This document shows positions 47,011-54,360 of a DNA stretch of 64,000 nucleotides, one piece after another. The stretch is from positions 1 through 64,000 of the forward strand of contig CAWJEX010000011.1 in the NCBI GenBank assembly GCA_963841995.1, in the 5' to 3' direction. A model generated the notes under the pieces. It was not told the origin of the DNA. It searched no databases and saw only the letters and a program-made list of their open reading frames with translations. How positions within the stretch are numbered: position 1 is the first letter of the stretch; every line of letters starts with the position of its first letter. A program made the translations under genes and the position numbers. Source of the stretch: DATDPM01 sp963841995 (GTDB lineage Bacteria > Pseudomonadota > Alphaproteobacteria > DATDPM01).

Positions 47011-48102
47011 GTGACAGTTCGAAGCGAAGGTAGCGCTCAGGTGATCCGCAGACGGGTCCGGGGCGAAGATCAGGATTTCATTTACGCGGCGCTGGGTGGG
47101 CTCACCCTGTGCGTGGCGGCATTGTACATGGCGGTGGCTCTGCCCCGCATCGCCCCGCTCATCGTTCCCAGGCTCGTCGACATGCGCGTGCAGACCGCGA
47201 TAACGCCGGTCAATTGGGTGCCTGCACAAGACCTGGCCGAGGCGAGAGCCCCGGCCAAGGCGTCTTTGGACGATGGCTTGGAAAAGCCGGCGCAGGTCAT
47301 GACCATCGGCAGCACGGCGAAGCTCGCCGACCTCTTTGCCGACATGAACTATAATTTGGACGCCGCCCGCAGCGACCATATCCAAGTACCGCGGGTCTTT
47401 TTGGCGAGTCTGCCGTCCGATTTCAAATCCATGCCTTCGACCGATACGCGGAAAGAGCTGTTCATCCGGACAATGCTGCCGTTGGTCCTCAAGGTGAATG
47501 AGAGCGTCCTGCTCGAACGCGGCCGGCTACTTGCCTTGCGCGCCCATGCCGAGGCGGGTCGGGCGCCCACCGCGGAAGAAGCCGCCTGGCTCGGCGAATT
47601 GGCTCAGCGTTACGGCCTCGATAAGCCGGATTTCGACCAGCTTCTGACTCGAGTCGATATCATTCCGCCATCGCTGGCCATTGCCCAGGCGGCCGAAGAA
47701 AGCGGCTGGGGCACGTCGCGTTTTGCGCGGCAAGGCAACGCCGCCTTCGGCCAGTATACGTTCAGCGAAGACGACGGTCTGATGCCGGATCGCCGCGATG
47801 ACGGCAAACACCACCTCATCCACGCCTACGATCACCTTCTGGATGCGGTGCGGTCTTATGCGTTGAACCTCAACACCCACGATGCCTACCGCCAGTTCCG
47901 CAAGCAGCGCGCCGAAATGCGCGCCCGCGGGCAGGAAGTCGACGGCAACAAATTGGTGTCGTCGATCACCGCCTATTCCGAGCGCGGCGGCGATTACATC
48001 GAATCGATCCAGTCGCTGATGAAGGCGAACAATCTCGAGCCGCTCGATCACGCCAAACTGCAAGGCGGCAAGGTTGTCGACATGCTGGCGGCGGGAAAAT
48101 GA
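47011..48102 (+). CDS. Membrane-anchored glucosaminidase-domain protein (Bax-like)
   Basis: 363 residues. A single N-terminal membrane anchor (FIYAALGGLTLCVAALYMAVAL) is followed by a periplasmic region and a mannosyl-glycoprotein endo-beta-N-acetylglucosaminidase-type domain with IPPSLAIAQAAEESGWGTSRFARQGNAAFGQ, where the Glu in AAEESGWG is the expected catalytic acid. This is the pattern of Bax/FlgJ-like muramidases that cut peptidoglycan. GTG 47011 is chosen for GGAG seven bases upstream; TTG 46987 is an alternative. Confidence 0.85.
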   Translation: MTVRSEGSAQVIRRRVRGEDQDFIYAALGGLTLCVAALYMAVALPRIAPLIVPRLVDMRVQTAITPVNWVPAQDLAEARAPAKASLDDGLEKPAQVMTIGSTAKLADLFADMNYNLDAARSDHIQVPRVFLASLPSDFKSMPSTDTRKELFIRTMLPLVLKVNESVLLERGRLLALRAHAEAGRAPTAEEAAWLGELAQRYGLDKPDFDQLLTRVDIIPPSLAIAQAAEESGWGTSRFARQGNAAFGQYTFSEDDGLMPDRRDDGKHHLIHAYDHLLDAVRSYALNLNTHDAYRQFRKQRAEMRARGQEVDGNKLVSSITAYSERGGDYIESIQSLMKANNLEPLDHAKLQGGKVVDMLAAGK

Positions 48103-48120
48103 GACCGTAACCCGCCGGGT

Positions 48121-49149
48121 TCAGAGCGGGGCTGCCGGCCGCGGCACGTAATAGGGTGTTCCGAACCAGCGGAATCGCCCGTGGCCTTCCGGAAGCGTGC
48201 AACTCAGACGAAACCCCCCTGGCGGTATCGGCTCCTTGAGCCGAATCTCGACGCGATTGTTTGACAATTGAGTGACCGGAATGCCGCCGCTTTCCGAGGT
48301 AAAACAGGTGAGGCCGCGGAGATCGGGCTCGTCGATGGTGAACGCGATCGTCGGTGGATTGACGGTGACCAGCGGATCCGCCGGCAAGAGATCGTGAATC
48401 GGAAGCGGCAGGGCCCGCGCGCGCTGACGGAATTCGGCGATTGCCCCGTAATGTTCGTTGATCCCAAAGCGCGGCAGATTGAAAAAATCGGACCCGCCAT
48501 AGATCACGCCGGAATGCTGGCCGAAGGCGCTTACATATCCGGCCGATTTCACCGCATCACGCACCGCCAAGCTCGCTTCGCCGTACGGATAGGCGAAAAT
48601 CTCCGGCACGAAACCGAGCTCCGCTTTGAACCGGGCGTTGGAGCGCTCGATCTCTCCGGCAATCGTTTGGCCCGAGGCCTCGATCATATGGAGATGGGAT
48701 GCGGTGTGGGCGCCGACCGTCACGCCGTCTTTGACCAGAGCGCGGATTTGATCCCAGCTCAGATAGTCGCGATTGCCGCGATCGATGGGATCGGTGGCGA
48801 CAAAAATCGTCAAAGGGAATCCCGCGGCTTTGAGACGCGGCCAGGCTTGGGTCGCAATCGATGTATAGGCGTCGTCGACCGAAAGACCGACCGTCCTATC
48901 GGGTAGCGGCATTCCCTCCCGCAATGCGCGGATGATTTCGGGAACCGGCATCACCGAATAGCCGCCGCTCTTCAGCTCGGCCAGTTGTGCTTCAAATTGA
49001 TCGAGCCCAACACTGGTCGTCGGGTACGCCGATTCGCCGAAGCGGTGATAGAGGAACACGACCGCCGAAGCCGCAGCCCGGCCAGGCGCCGGGCTCGACA
49101 GAAATACCCCTATCAAGAACGCCAAAATTATCGGAATGCGCGGGACCAT
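48121..49149 (-). CDS. Secreted polysaccharide deacetylase (NodB family)
   Basis: 342 residues with a signal peptide (MVPRIPIILAFLIGVFLSSPAPGRAAA region). NodB motifs: motif 1 as LSVDDAYTS with the metal/catalytic Asp pair, motif 2 HTASHLHM giving the two metal-binding His, then AYPYGE. It removes acetyl groups from a glycan, possibly a cell-wall or capsular polymer. An ~80-residue C-terminal beta domain (VNPPTIAFTIDEPDLRGLTCF) is not part of the catalytic barrel. Divergent from the nitroreductase gene. Confidence 0.88.
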   Translation of the reverse strand: MVPRIPIILAFLIGVFLSSPAPGRAAASAVVFLYHRFGESAYPTTSVGLDQFEAQLAELKSGGYSVMPVPEIIRALREGMPLPDRTVGLSVDDAYTSIATQAWPRLKAAGFPLTIFVATDPIDRGNRDYLSWDQIRALVKDGVTVGAHTASHLHMIEASGQTIAGEIERSNARFKAELGFVPEIFAYPYGEASLAVRDAVKSAGYVSAFGQHSGVIYGGSDFFNLPRFGINEHYGAIAEFRQRARALPLPIHDLLPADPLVTVNPPTIAFTIDEPDLRGLTCFTSESGGIPVTQLSNNRVEIRLKEPIPPGGFRLSCTLPEGHGRFRWFGTPYYVPRPAAPL

Positions 49150-49366
49150 CGCCGCCTTTCGCAAAACGCCCCAGGAAAGCCGGAACGATAATCGATGCCG
49201 GAGGCTCAAACCAGAGGGCCGCTCCCCGAAAGTCTCGGCATTGTTGAATCTTATGGATGGGGTTGCGCGATCCCTAGCACCCGTGGAAGCTAAGCTTGAC
49301 CGTAGCGCCGCCGGCGGACATTTTCGGGGCCGGCGCGGGCGGGGAAGGGGGAACAGGGAGGTCGTT

Positions 49367-49957
49367 ATGGGCGAGATCTTAAGCGATGCCGGAATGGATT
49401 TGCTGTTCCGAAAGGCCAGAACGCACAGCGTCTGGCACGACGGAGGAATCGGCGATGCGCTTTTGGCCGCCCTTTACGAACTCGCGAAAATGGGACCGAC
49501 CAGCGCCAATTGCAGTCCGATGCGTATCGTATTCGTAAAATCGCGCGAAACGAAAGACCGCCTCAAGCCCTTTCTCGATGAAGGAAACGTGCAAAAAACC
49601 ATGGCGGCGCCGGTCACGGCGATCATTGCCTATGACACGAAATTCTACGATCTGCTGCCGACGCTCTTTCCCCACACCGATGCCCGAAGCTGGTTTGCCG
49701 GCGATCCCGAGAAGGCGGCGATCACCGCCTTTCGCAACGGCTCGCTTCAGGGCGCTTATTTCATCGTCGCGGCGCGCGCCGTCGGGCTCGATTGCGGGCC
49801 GATGTCGGGCTTCGACAACGCAAAACTAGACAAGGAATTTTTCCCCGACGGCCGGTGCAAGTCCAATTTTCTGTGCAATCTCGGTCACGGCGATCCGGCG
49901 GCATTGAAACCGCGCAATCCGCGGCTTTCTTTCGATGAAGCATGCAGCATCGTTTGA
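49367..49957 (+). CDS. Malonic semialdehyde reductase-like flavoprotein (RutE type)
   Basis: 196 residues of the nitroreductase family, FMN-dependent. The motifs TSANCSPMRIVFV (FMN phosphate contacts) and LDCGPMSGFDNAKLDKEFF are those of RutE/HadB-type 3-hydroxypropanoate dehydrogenases, which reduce malonic semialdehyde in pyrimidine degradation. No other rut genes are present, so the substrate may differ. ATG 49367 follows AGGGAGG. Confidence 0.85.
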   Translation: MGEILSDAGMDLLFRKARTHSVWHDGGIGDALLAALYELAKMGPTSANCSPMRIVFVKSRETKDRLKPFLDEGNVQKTMAAPVTAIIAYDTKFYDLLPTLFPHTDARSWFAGDPEKAAITAFRNGSLQGAYFIVAARAVGLDCGPMSGFDNAKLDKEFFPDGRCKSNFLCNLGHGDPAALKPRNPRLSFDEACSIV

Positions 49958-49989
49958 ATGCCGGTCATGCCGTTTCCCGCTGGGCCGCG

Positions 49990-50550
49990 TTACATCATGC
50001 TAAGGCGGAGCTCCGCGTCGCTGAGAAGCGGGTATCGCTTCGAATCGAACAGCTGATAATGCCACCACTCATTCCGGTAATAATCCCAGCCAGCCGCCGT
50101 CATGATGCCCAAGAGCATCATCCGGTTGCCTTGGGCTTCGCCGGAAATTCCGGCGGCGCCGTGATGGGAGCGCAGCGAAAATTCGTCGAACGCCGTCCCC
50201 ATATCGAGTTCGGCGCCGTCGCAATCGAGCAAAGTCAGATCGACGGCGACGCCGCGGGAATGGGGCGAGCCGCGCCGGGGATCGGCCAGGAATTCCGGAT
50301 CGGGGCGGCAATTCCACAACGCCCATTGTGCTTCGGTCGGGCGGAAGGCATCGAAGATCTTGAATCGAAAATCCATTCCGGCCGCCAGTGCAATCGCGCG
50401 CTTCAAATGCGCCGCCGCGTCTTCGTGCAAGTAGCAGAAAGACTGCCGGTAAACCCGTCGTCCGGTGAAATTGTTCGAGCTTGCGTAAGCAAGATCGATC
50501 ACGACACCGTCGGCGGCGGAGATCGGGACGAGACTGGAAGGAAGAGCCAT
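49990..50550 (-). CDS. D-alanyl-D-alanine dipeptidase (VanX/DdpX family)
   Basis: 186 residues, zinc peptidase. The SxHxxGxAxD motif is SPHSRGVAVDLTL (His and Asp bind zinc), and the ExxxH-like element is NEWWHYQLF, giving catalytic Glu and the third zinc His. FRPTEAQ supplies the conserved Arg. It cleaves D-Ala-D-Ala, here most likely in peptidoglycan recycling since no vancomycin-resistance genes are adjacent. No signal peptide is evident, so it is cytoplasmic. It is divergent from tsaB. Confidence 0.9.
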   Translation of the reverse strand: MALPSSLVPISAADGVVIDLAYASSNNFTGRRVYRQSFCYLHEDAAAHLKRAIALAAGMDFRFKIFDAFRPTEAQWALWNCRPDPEFLADPRRGSPHSRGVAVDLTLLDCDGAELDMGTAFDEFSLRSHHGAAGISGEAQGNRMMLLGIMTAAGWDYYRNEWWHYQLFDSKRYPLLSDAELRLSMM

Positions 50551-50651
50551 GGCGGAATTGTCCGTGGCAATTCTTTTAGCATACGGGATCTTGAATTCCC
50601 AAGCAGCGACTTGGTACCGCTGAGATTTGAGAGCGGCGCAATGGTGGCATC

Positions 50652-51341
50652 ATGATCGTTTTGGCGTTCGATACGGCAATGGCCGCCTGCTCCGCCGCGA
50701 TCTGGCGGGATGGCGCGATTCTGGGACATCGCTCCCAGAAGATCGAGCGCGGCCATTCCGAAATTCTCGTCCCGATGATCCACGACGTCATGGCCGAAAC
50801 GGCTACCGGTTTTGGCGATCTCGACCGGATCGGCGTGACGGTGGGGCCGGGAAGCTTCACCGGAATTCGAATCGGGCTCGCCGCGGCCCACGGATTCGGG
50901 CTCGCGGCATCGCTTCCTCTGGTAGGCGTTTCTACTTTGGAAGCGGTTGCCGAGTCGGCAATGCTCCGGAATGACGAGGGCTGGAACATCTTGGTCGCGC
51001 TGGACGCCGGACGCCCGGATTTGTTTGTGCAAGTTTTCGGGTCCGATGGAGTTCCGCTCACCCAAGCCCAGGCGCTTTCTGCGGAAGACGTGGCGGCGCG
51101 TCTGCCGCGCGAGACAATATTGATTGCGGGAAATGGGGCGCCGCGGCTTCGTGCCGTCCTTGCGGATCGGGATACGGTCTATGACACTGGCTGCGGATTG
51201 CCCGATGCGGCGCAGGTGGCGGCGATCGCCAGCCGGCGCCAGCCGGCGCCGCTGAGCCCGCTTTATATTCATCCCTCCTATGCGAAACCTCTCGGCGCCC
51301 AATCCTCGGACGAGGGTGTCGGCCGCGGGAACCCCCAATGA
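50652..51341 (+). CDS. tsaB: tRNA threonylcarbamoyladenosine biosynthesis protein TsaB
   Basis: 229 residues of the ASKHA fold: VLAFDTAMAACSAAIWRDG at the N terminus, RGHSEILVPMIHDVM, and VGPGSFTGIRIGLAAAHGFG, the most conserved TsaB motif. TsaB partners TsaD and TsaE to make t6A37 on tRNAs reading ANN codons. It overlaps rimI by four bases (ATGA), a near-universal bacterial pairing. Confidence 0.95.
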   Translation: MIVLAFDTAMAACSAAIWRDGAILGHRSQKIERGHSEILVPMIHDVMAETATGFGDLDRIGVTVGPGSFTGIRIGLAAAHGFGLAASLPLVGVSTLEAVAESAMLRNDEGWNILVALDAGRPDLFVQVFGSDGVPLTQAQALSAEDVAARLPRETILIAGNGAPRLRAVLADRDTVYDTGCGLPDAAQVAAIASRRQPAPLSPLYIHPSYAKPLGAQSSDEGVGRGNPQ

Positions 51342-51799
51342 CACCGGTAATTCAAGCCGCGGGAATTGAATATGCCGCAGTGATTGCGGCCGTGCTGGAG
51401 AGATCTCTCGAACCTCCATGGGATGCCCATTCCGTCGCTTCGTTCCTGGGCGTCCCGGGAAGCTTTGCGTTTCTGGCCTCGCGAGACAACGCCGCGCCGG
51501 AGGGCGTCATCCTTTGCCGCGCCGCCGCCAATTCTTGCGATTTGGCGGCGATCGGCGTGGCTCGCGAAGCCCGGCGGATGGGCCTGGGTTCGGCTCTTCT
51601 TGCTGCGGCCCAAAGCGAGGCCGCTTCACGCCATTGCCGACACATGTTTCTCGAAGTTGCCGAGACCAACCGCGCGGCCGCCGGGCTTTATCGGTCGCAA
51701 GGATTCCGCGAAGTCGCCAAGCGGGTCGCTTACTATCGCGCCGGTGGCAGGAACGCAGCAGCGCCGGTCGACGCCATCGTGATGCGCCGCGACTTCTAG
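51338..51799 (+). CDS. rimI: Ribosomal protein S18 alanine N-acetyltransferase
   Basis: 153-residue GNAT enzyme. Acetyl-CoA loop ARRMGLGSALLAAAQSEA (R-x2-G-x-G/A type) and the C-terminal LEVAETNRAAAGLYRSQGF motif are as in RimI, and coupling to tsaB supports the assignment. The TAG stop (51797-51799) uses the first base of the inserted inverted-repeat element, so the insertion left the protein unchanged. Confidence 0.92.
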   Translation: MTPVIQAAGIEYAAVIAAVLERSLEPPWDAHSVASFLGVPGSFAFLASRDNAAPEGVILCRAAANSCDLAAIGVAREARRMGLGSALLAAAQSEAASRHCRHMFLEVAETNRAAAGLYRSQGFREVAKRVAYYRAGGRNAAAPVDAIVMRRDF

Positions 51800-51830
51800 A
51801 GCCTGATCTTGTCAGGTGGAACCGGCTGCG
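51796..51830 (+). repeat. Left terminal inverted repeat
   Basis: CTAGAGCCTGATCTTGTCAG followed by GTGGAACCGGCTGCG. Matches the reverse complement of 52074-52108 at 31 of 35 positions, by direct comparison. Confidence 0.85.
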
Positions 51831-52073
51831 CCGGAGGTATTTTGCGCCGCGGGCAGGAGAAGCGCGAAGCGCGTAGCCGGGACTACGGGCGAGCGCTTCG
51901 ACGATGCTGCGGCGCAAAAGCCTCGGCCCTCTGGGTTGCGCTTTGGCGGGCGCCCGCGGCGTTGCGCCGTTCGGCCGATGCCCCGCATCGCCCTTCGCGC
52001 GCTTTGGCGCGCAAACCTTTGCCAGCAAGGCCGGGCTTGGCGCGCCTGGCGGATCGCCGCACCAAAAGCGCAA

Positions 52074-52108
52074 CGCAGCCGATTCGAACTGACAAGATCA
52101 TGCTCTAG
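52074..52108 (-). repeat. Right terminal inverted repeat
   Basis: Read on the minus strand: CTAGAGCATGATCTTGTCAG followed by TTCGAATCGGCTGCG; pairs with the left repeat. The GAGCATGATCTT opening resembles repeats I know from many alphaproteobacterial genomes; this is recollection, not a search. Confidence 0.85.
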
Positions 52109-52383
52109 CGTTTGCGGACCCGTAGGCGCTGGACGATTGATCCGGGCTCTGCCATCAATCCCAAAATTTCGTGACCGTCCTCCTCCAGCGACCGCGGGAC
52201 GTTTTCTATGGGCTCGGCGCCCTGCAGCCGGATTTCTGCCACCGCGCCTTCCGGCATGCGTTCCAAGAGGAGCTTGGCTTTGACGAAAGTCAGCGGGCAG
52301 ACCTCGCCCGTGATGTCGAGAAAGTATCGGCCCAAGTCCTCCTTGGAGTCCTCCTTGGTCGCTATTTCATCTTTACTTTCCAT
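52105..52383 (-). CDS. TusA-family sulfurtransferase-like protein
   Basis: 92 residues. The TusA/SirA signature is LDITGEVCPLTFVKAKLLLERM, in which the Cys of CPLTFVK is the persulfide-carrying residue, followed by the short beta-alpha-beta fold to IVQRLRVRKR. A 16-residue Lys/Glu-rich N terminus is extra. These proteins hand sulfur to tRNA thiolation, molybdenum cofactor or sulfur-oxidation enzymes. Its TAG stop is formed at the tip of the inserted element. It is divergent from mucR across an AT-rich 102-base gap that should hold both promoters. Confidence 0.88.
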   Translation of the reverse strand: MESKDEIATKEDSKEDLGRYFLDITGEVCPLTFVKAKLLLERMPEGAVAEIRLQGAEPIENVPRSLEEDGHEILGLMAEPGSIVQRLRVRKR

Positions 52384-52485
52384 GAGACCGTATATTTCGA
52401 TGGAATTACTATTGCATAAGTATTATGTCAAACCTATATATCTTCCGCCGATCACAACTTAGCACCGCAAGGAGGCCCTTTCCCC

Positions 52486-52905
52486 ATGACCGGTTCTTTG
52501 AACGCCCCGGATTTGTTGGCTCTGACCGCGGAAATCGTTGCAGCCCACGTATCCAAAAATACGGTGGCGGTGAGCGAGCTGCCCCATTTGATCCAACAGG
52601 TCTATGGGAGTCTTGCCCATGTCGGGCGCGAGGCGCCGGCGGCATCGCGGCCGCAACCCGCGGTCCCGATCAAACGTTCGGTTACCCCCGACTATGTCAT
52701 TTGCCTCGAGGACGGCCGCAAGCTCAAAATGCTGAAGCGGCATCTGAAGACCGCCTACAATATGACCCCCGAAGAATACCGTGAGCGCTGGGGCTTGCCG
52801 CCGGATTACCCGATGGTGGCGCCGAATTACGCGATTCAGCGCAGCGAATTGGCCAAGCAGATCGGCCTTGGCACGGCGGCGCGCAAGCGGCGCAGCCCAA
52901 AATAG
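52486..52905 (+). CDS. MucR/Ros-family transcriptional regulator
   Basis: 139 residues. DNA-binding core VTPDYVICLEDGRKLKMLKR followed by HLKTAYNMTPEEYRERWGLP, as in Ros/MucR. The classical Ros zinc finger is C-x2-C-x9-H-x4-H; here it reads C-x2-D-x9-H-x4-Y, so two ligands are changed. Ros homologues with incomplete or absent zinc sites that still fold and bind AT-rich DNA are known from rhizobia. MucR-type proteins act as H-NS-like global regulators of surface polysaccharide, motility and cell-cycle genes. An AAGGAGG-type site precedes the ATG. Confidence 0.92.
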   Translation: MTGSLNAPDLLALTAEIVAAHVSKNTVAVSELPHLIQQVYGSLAHVGREAPAASRPQPAVPIKRSVTPDYVICLEDGRKLKMLKRHLKTAYNMTPEEYRERWGLPPDYPMVAPNYAIQRSELAKQIGLGTAARKRRSPK

Positions 52906-52998
52906 TCCCGGAAAGCCGGAGTCCGAACCCATAGGCTTCGGGTTCCGATTGGTTTATTCTGAGAATTCGCCTCTCGAGCTGGGACGGGATGACGAGCC

Positions 52999-53472
52999 AT
53001 GCCTTCGCGAATCGAGCAATTGTGCCTGGATAAGGGCCTCAAGATGACCGAGCAGCGCCGGGTTATCGCCCGCGTGTTGTCGGAATCCGACGACCATCCC
53101 GATGTCGAATTGCTGTACCAACGGGCGAGTGCCATCGACCCGAATATCAGTATTGCGACGGTCTATCGGACGGTGCGCCTCTTCGAAGAGGCCAATATTC
53201 TCGACCGCCACGAATTCGGCGACGGGCGCGCCCGGTATGAGGACGCCGGCAAGGCCCATCACGATCACCTGATCGATCTGAAATCGGGCCGCATCATCGA
53301 ATTCCGCGACGAGGAAATCGAGGCGTTGCAGAGTAAGGTTGCGAGCCAACTCGGCTTCAGATTGGTCGACCATCGCCTCGAGCTCTATGGAATCTCACTC
53401 GGCGCGGACGACAAGACTGCGGCGGACAAGAAGGCTGCGGCGGAAAAGAAAGTGTCTTTCGAAAAGGAGTAA
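52999..53472 (+). CDS. fur: Fur-family metalloregulator
   Basis: 157 residues: winged helix with LKMTEQRRVIARVLSE and ISIATVYRTVRLFEEANIL, then the dimerisation domain with the metal-site signature KAHHDHLIDLKSGRIIEF. The C-terminal CxxC pair of E. coli Fur is absent, as in alphaproteobacterial Fur/Mur proteins that may respond to Mn or Fe. The C terminus is a Lys/Ala-rich tail (DKTAADKKAAAEKK). It is followed by a 29-codon frame and olsB. Confidence 0.9.
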   Translation: MPSRIEQLCLDKGLKMTEQRRVIARVLSESDDHPDVELLYQRASAIDPNISIATVYRTVRLFEEANILDRHEFGDGRARYEDAGKAHHDHLIDLKSGRIIEFRDEEIEALQSKVASQLGFRLVDHRLELYGISLGADDKTAADKKAAAEKKVSFEKE

Positions 53473-53477
53473 GCAGC

Positions 53478-53567
53478 ATGGCAGCGCCGGCGGCGCCGAC
53501 GGTGCCAGAGAATGACGCAATGACGGACGACTGGCGAGGTCACAGCCGCAAGGAGTGCGGAGCGTGA
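53478..53567 (+). CDS. Possible 29-residue small protein or leader ORF
   Basis: ATG 53478 with AAGGAG at 53464-53469, eight bases upstream, opens a frame MAAPAAPTVPENDAMTDDWR plus nine residues. Its TGA (53565-53567) overlaps the GTG start of the next gene as GTGA. Good ribosome-binding site and stop/start coupling argue that it is translated and tunes expression of the acyltransferase. No homologue is recognised, and it could be chance. Confidence 0.4.
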   Translation: MAAPAAPTVPENDAMTDDWRGHSRKECGA

Positions 53568-54355
53568 GCGATCTTCGTGCTGGCGATCTCGAAGTGCGTT
53601 TGGCGGACTCGCCCGCGTTTATCGAAGCTGCACAGGAATTGCGCTATCGCGTCTTTTACGAAGAGATGGCTGCCGTTCCCAGTGCGGAGATGGCGGCGCG
53701 CAAACGCGATTTCGATCAATTCAACTCGGCTTGCGACCATCTTCTGGTCATCGATCATGCCCGGGGTCCCGGCCCGAAATCGGTGGTTGGCACCTATCGG
53801 ATGCTGCGCCGGTCGGCGGCGATGCGCCACGGCGGATTCTACTCGTCGGCGGAATACGACATTTCGAATCTCCTCGCCTTTTCCGGCGAAATCCTCGAAG
53901 TCGGCCGCTCCTGCGTCGATGCCGCCTATCGCACCGGCACGACGATGCAGCTGTTATGGCTCGGCATCTCGGCCTATGTGTACGAGCACGATATTAAACT
54001 TCTATTCGGTTGCGCCAGTTTGCCGGGAACCGATCCCAAGGCGCTCGCCCTGCCGTTGTCTTATCTTTACCACTACCATTTGGCGCCGCCTCTGCTGCGG
54101 CCCCGCGCCTTGCCCGAGCGCTATGTCGATATGAATTTGATGCCGAAAGAACGGATCGAGCCCCGGCGCGCCTTGAGCCGCCTGCCGCCCCTTGTCAAAG
54201 GTTATCTGAGACTCAACGGATTCGTCGGCGACGGCGCGGTGATCGACCATCAATTCAATACCACCGATGTCTGCGTCGTCGTAGAAACCAGCCGCGTCAC
54301 CGAAAAATACATCCGTCATTACGAGCGCGCGCAACGCGAGGTCCGGGTGGAATAG
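53564..54355 (+). CDS. Ornithine N-acyltransferase-like protein (OlsB family)
   Basis: 263 residues with the GNAT-like fold of OlsB: LEVRLADSPAFIEAAQELRYRVFYEEM, EVGRSCVDAAYRTGTTMQLLW and PKALALPLSYLYHYH. OlsB attaches 3-hydroxyacyl chains from ACP to ornithine, the first step to ornithine lipids. GTG 53564 follows AGGAG nine bases upstream; GTG 53555 is a weaker choice. The next gene is a lysophospholipid-type acyltransferase, the expected OlsA partner. Some family members instead act as general acyl-amino-acid synthases. Confidence 0.8.
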   Translation: MSDLRAGDLEVRLADSPAFIEAAQELRYRVFYEEMAAVPSAEMAARKRDFDQFNSACDHLLVIDHARGPGPKSVVGTYRMLRRSAAMRHGGFYSSAEYDISNLLAFSGEILEVGRSCVDAAYRTGTTMQLLWLGISAYVYEHDIKLLFGCASLPGTDPKALALPLSYLYHYHLAPPLLRPRALPERYVDMNLMPKERIEPRRALSRLPPLVKGYLRLNGFVGDGAVIDHQFNTTDVCVVVETSRVTEKYIRHYERAQREVRVE

Positions 54356-54360
54356 GGACG

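Larger units (their letters stand above)
51796..52108. mobile_element. MITE-like palindromic element in a CTAG target
   Basis: Flanked by CTAG on both sides; the element itself is 51799-52105 (307 bp) if a TA duplication is assumed. Ends are imperfect inverted repeats of ~33 bases beginning GAGC(C/A)TGATCTTGTCAG. Inside are nested hairpins: CGAAGCGC/GCGCTTCG (51865-51872 with 51893-51900) around GTAG/CTAC, and a second inverted pair based on GTTGCGCTTT and AAAAGCGCAAC. No believable transposase or other gene. TA duplication within CTAG is typical of IS630/Tc1-type transposition. The element supplies the stop codons of both flanking convergent genes. Confidence 0.75.

Noticed and set aside
51507..52283. 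Several 60-190 codon frames over the inverted-repeat element
   Set aside because: They arise from stop-poor GC-rich palindromic DNA, on both strands at once, and overlap rimI or the tusA-like gene.
52499..52560. Classical Ros zinc finger in the MucR protein
   Set aside because: The second Cys and last His are replaced, so a canonical C2H2 site cannot be claimed.
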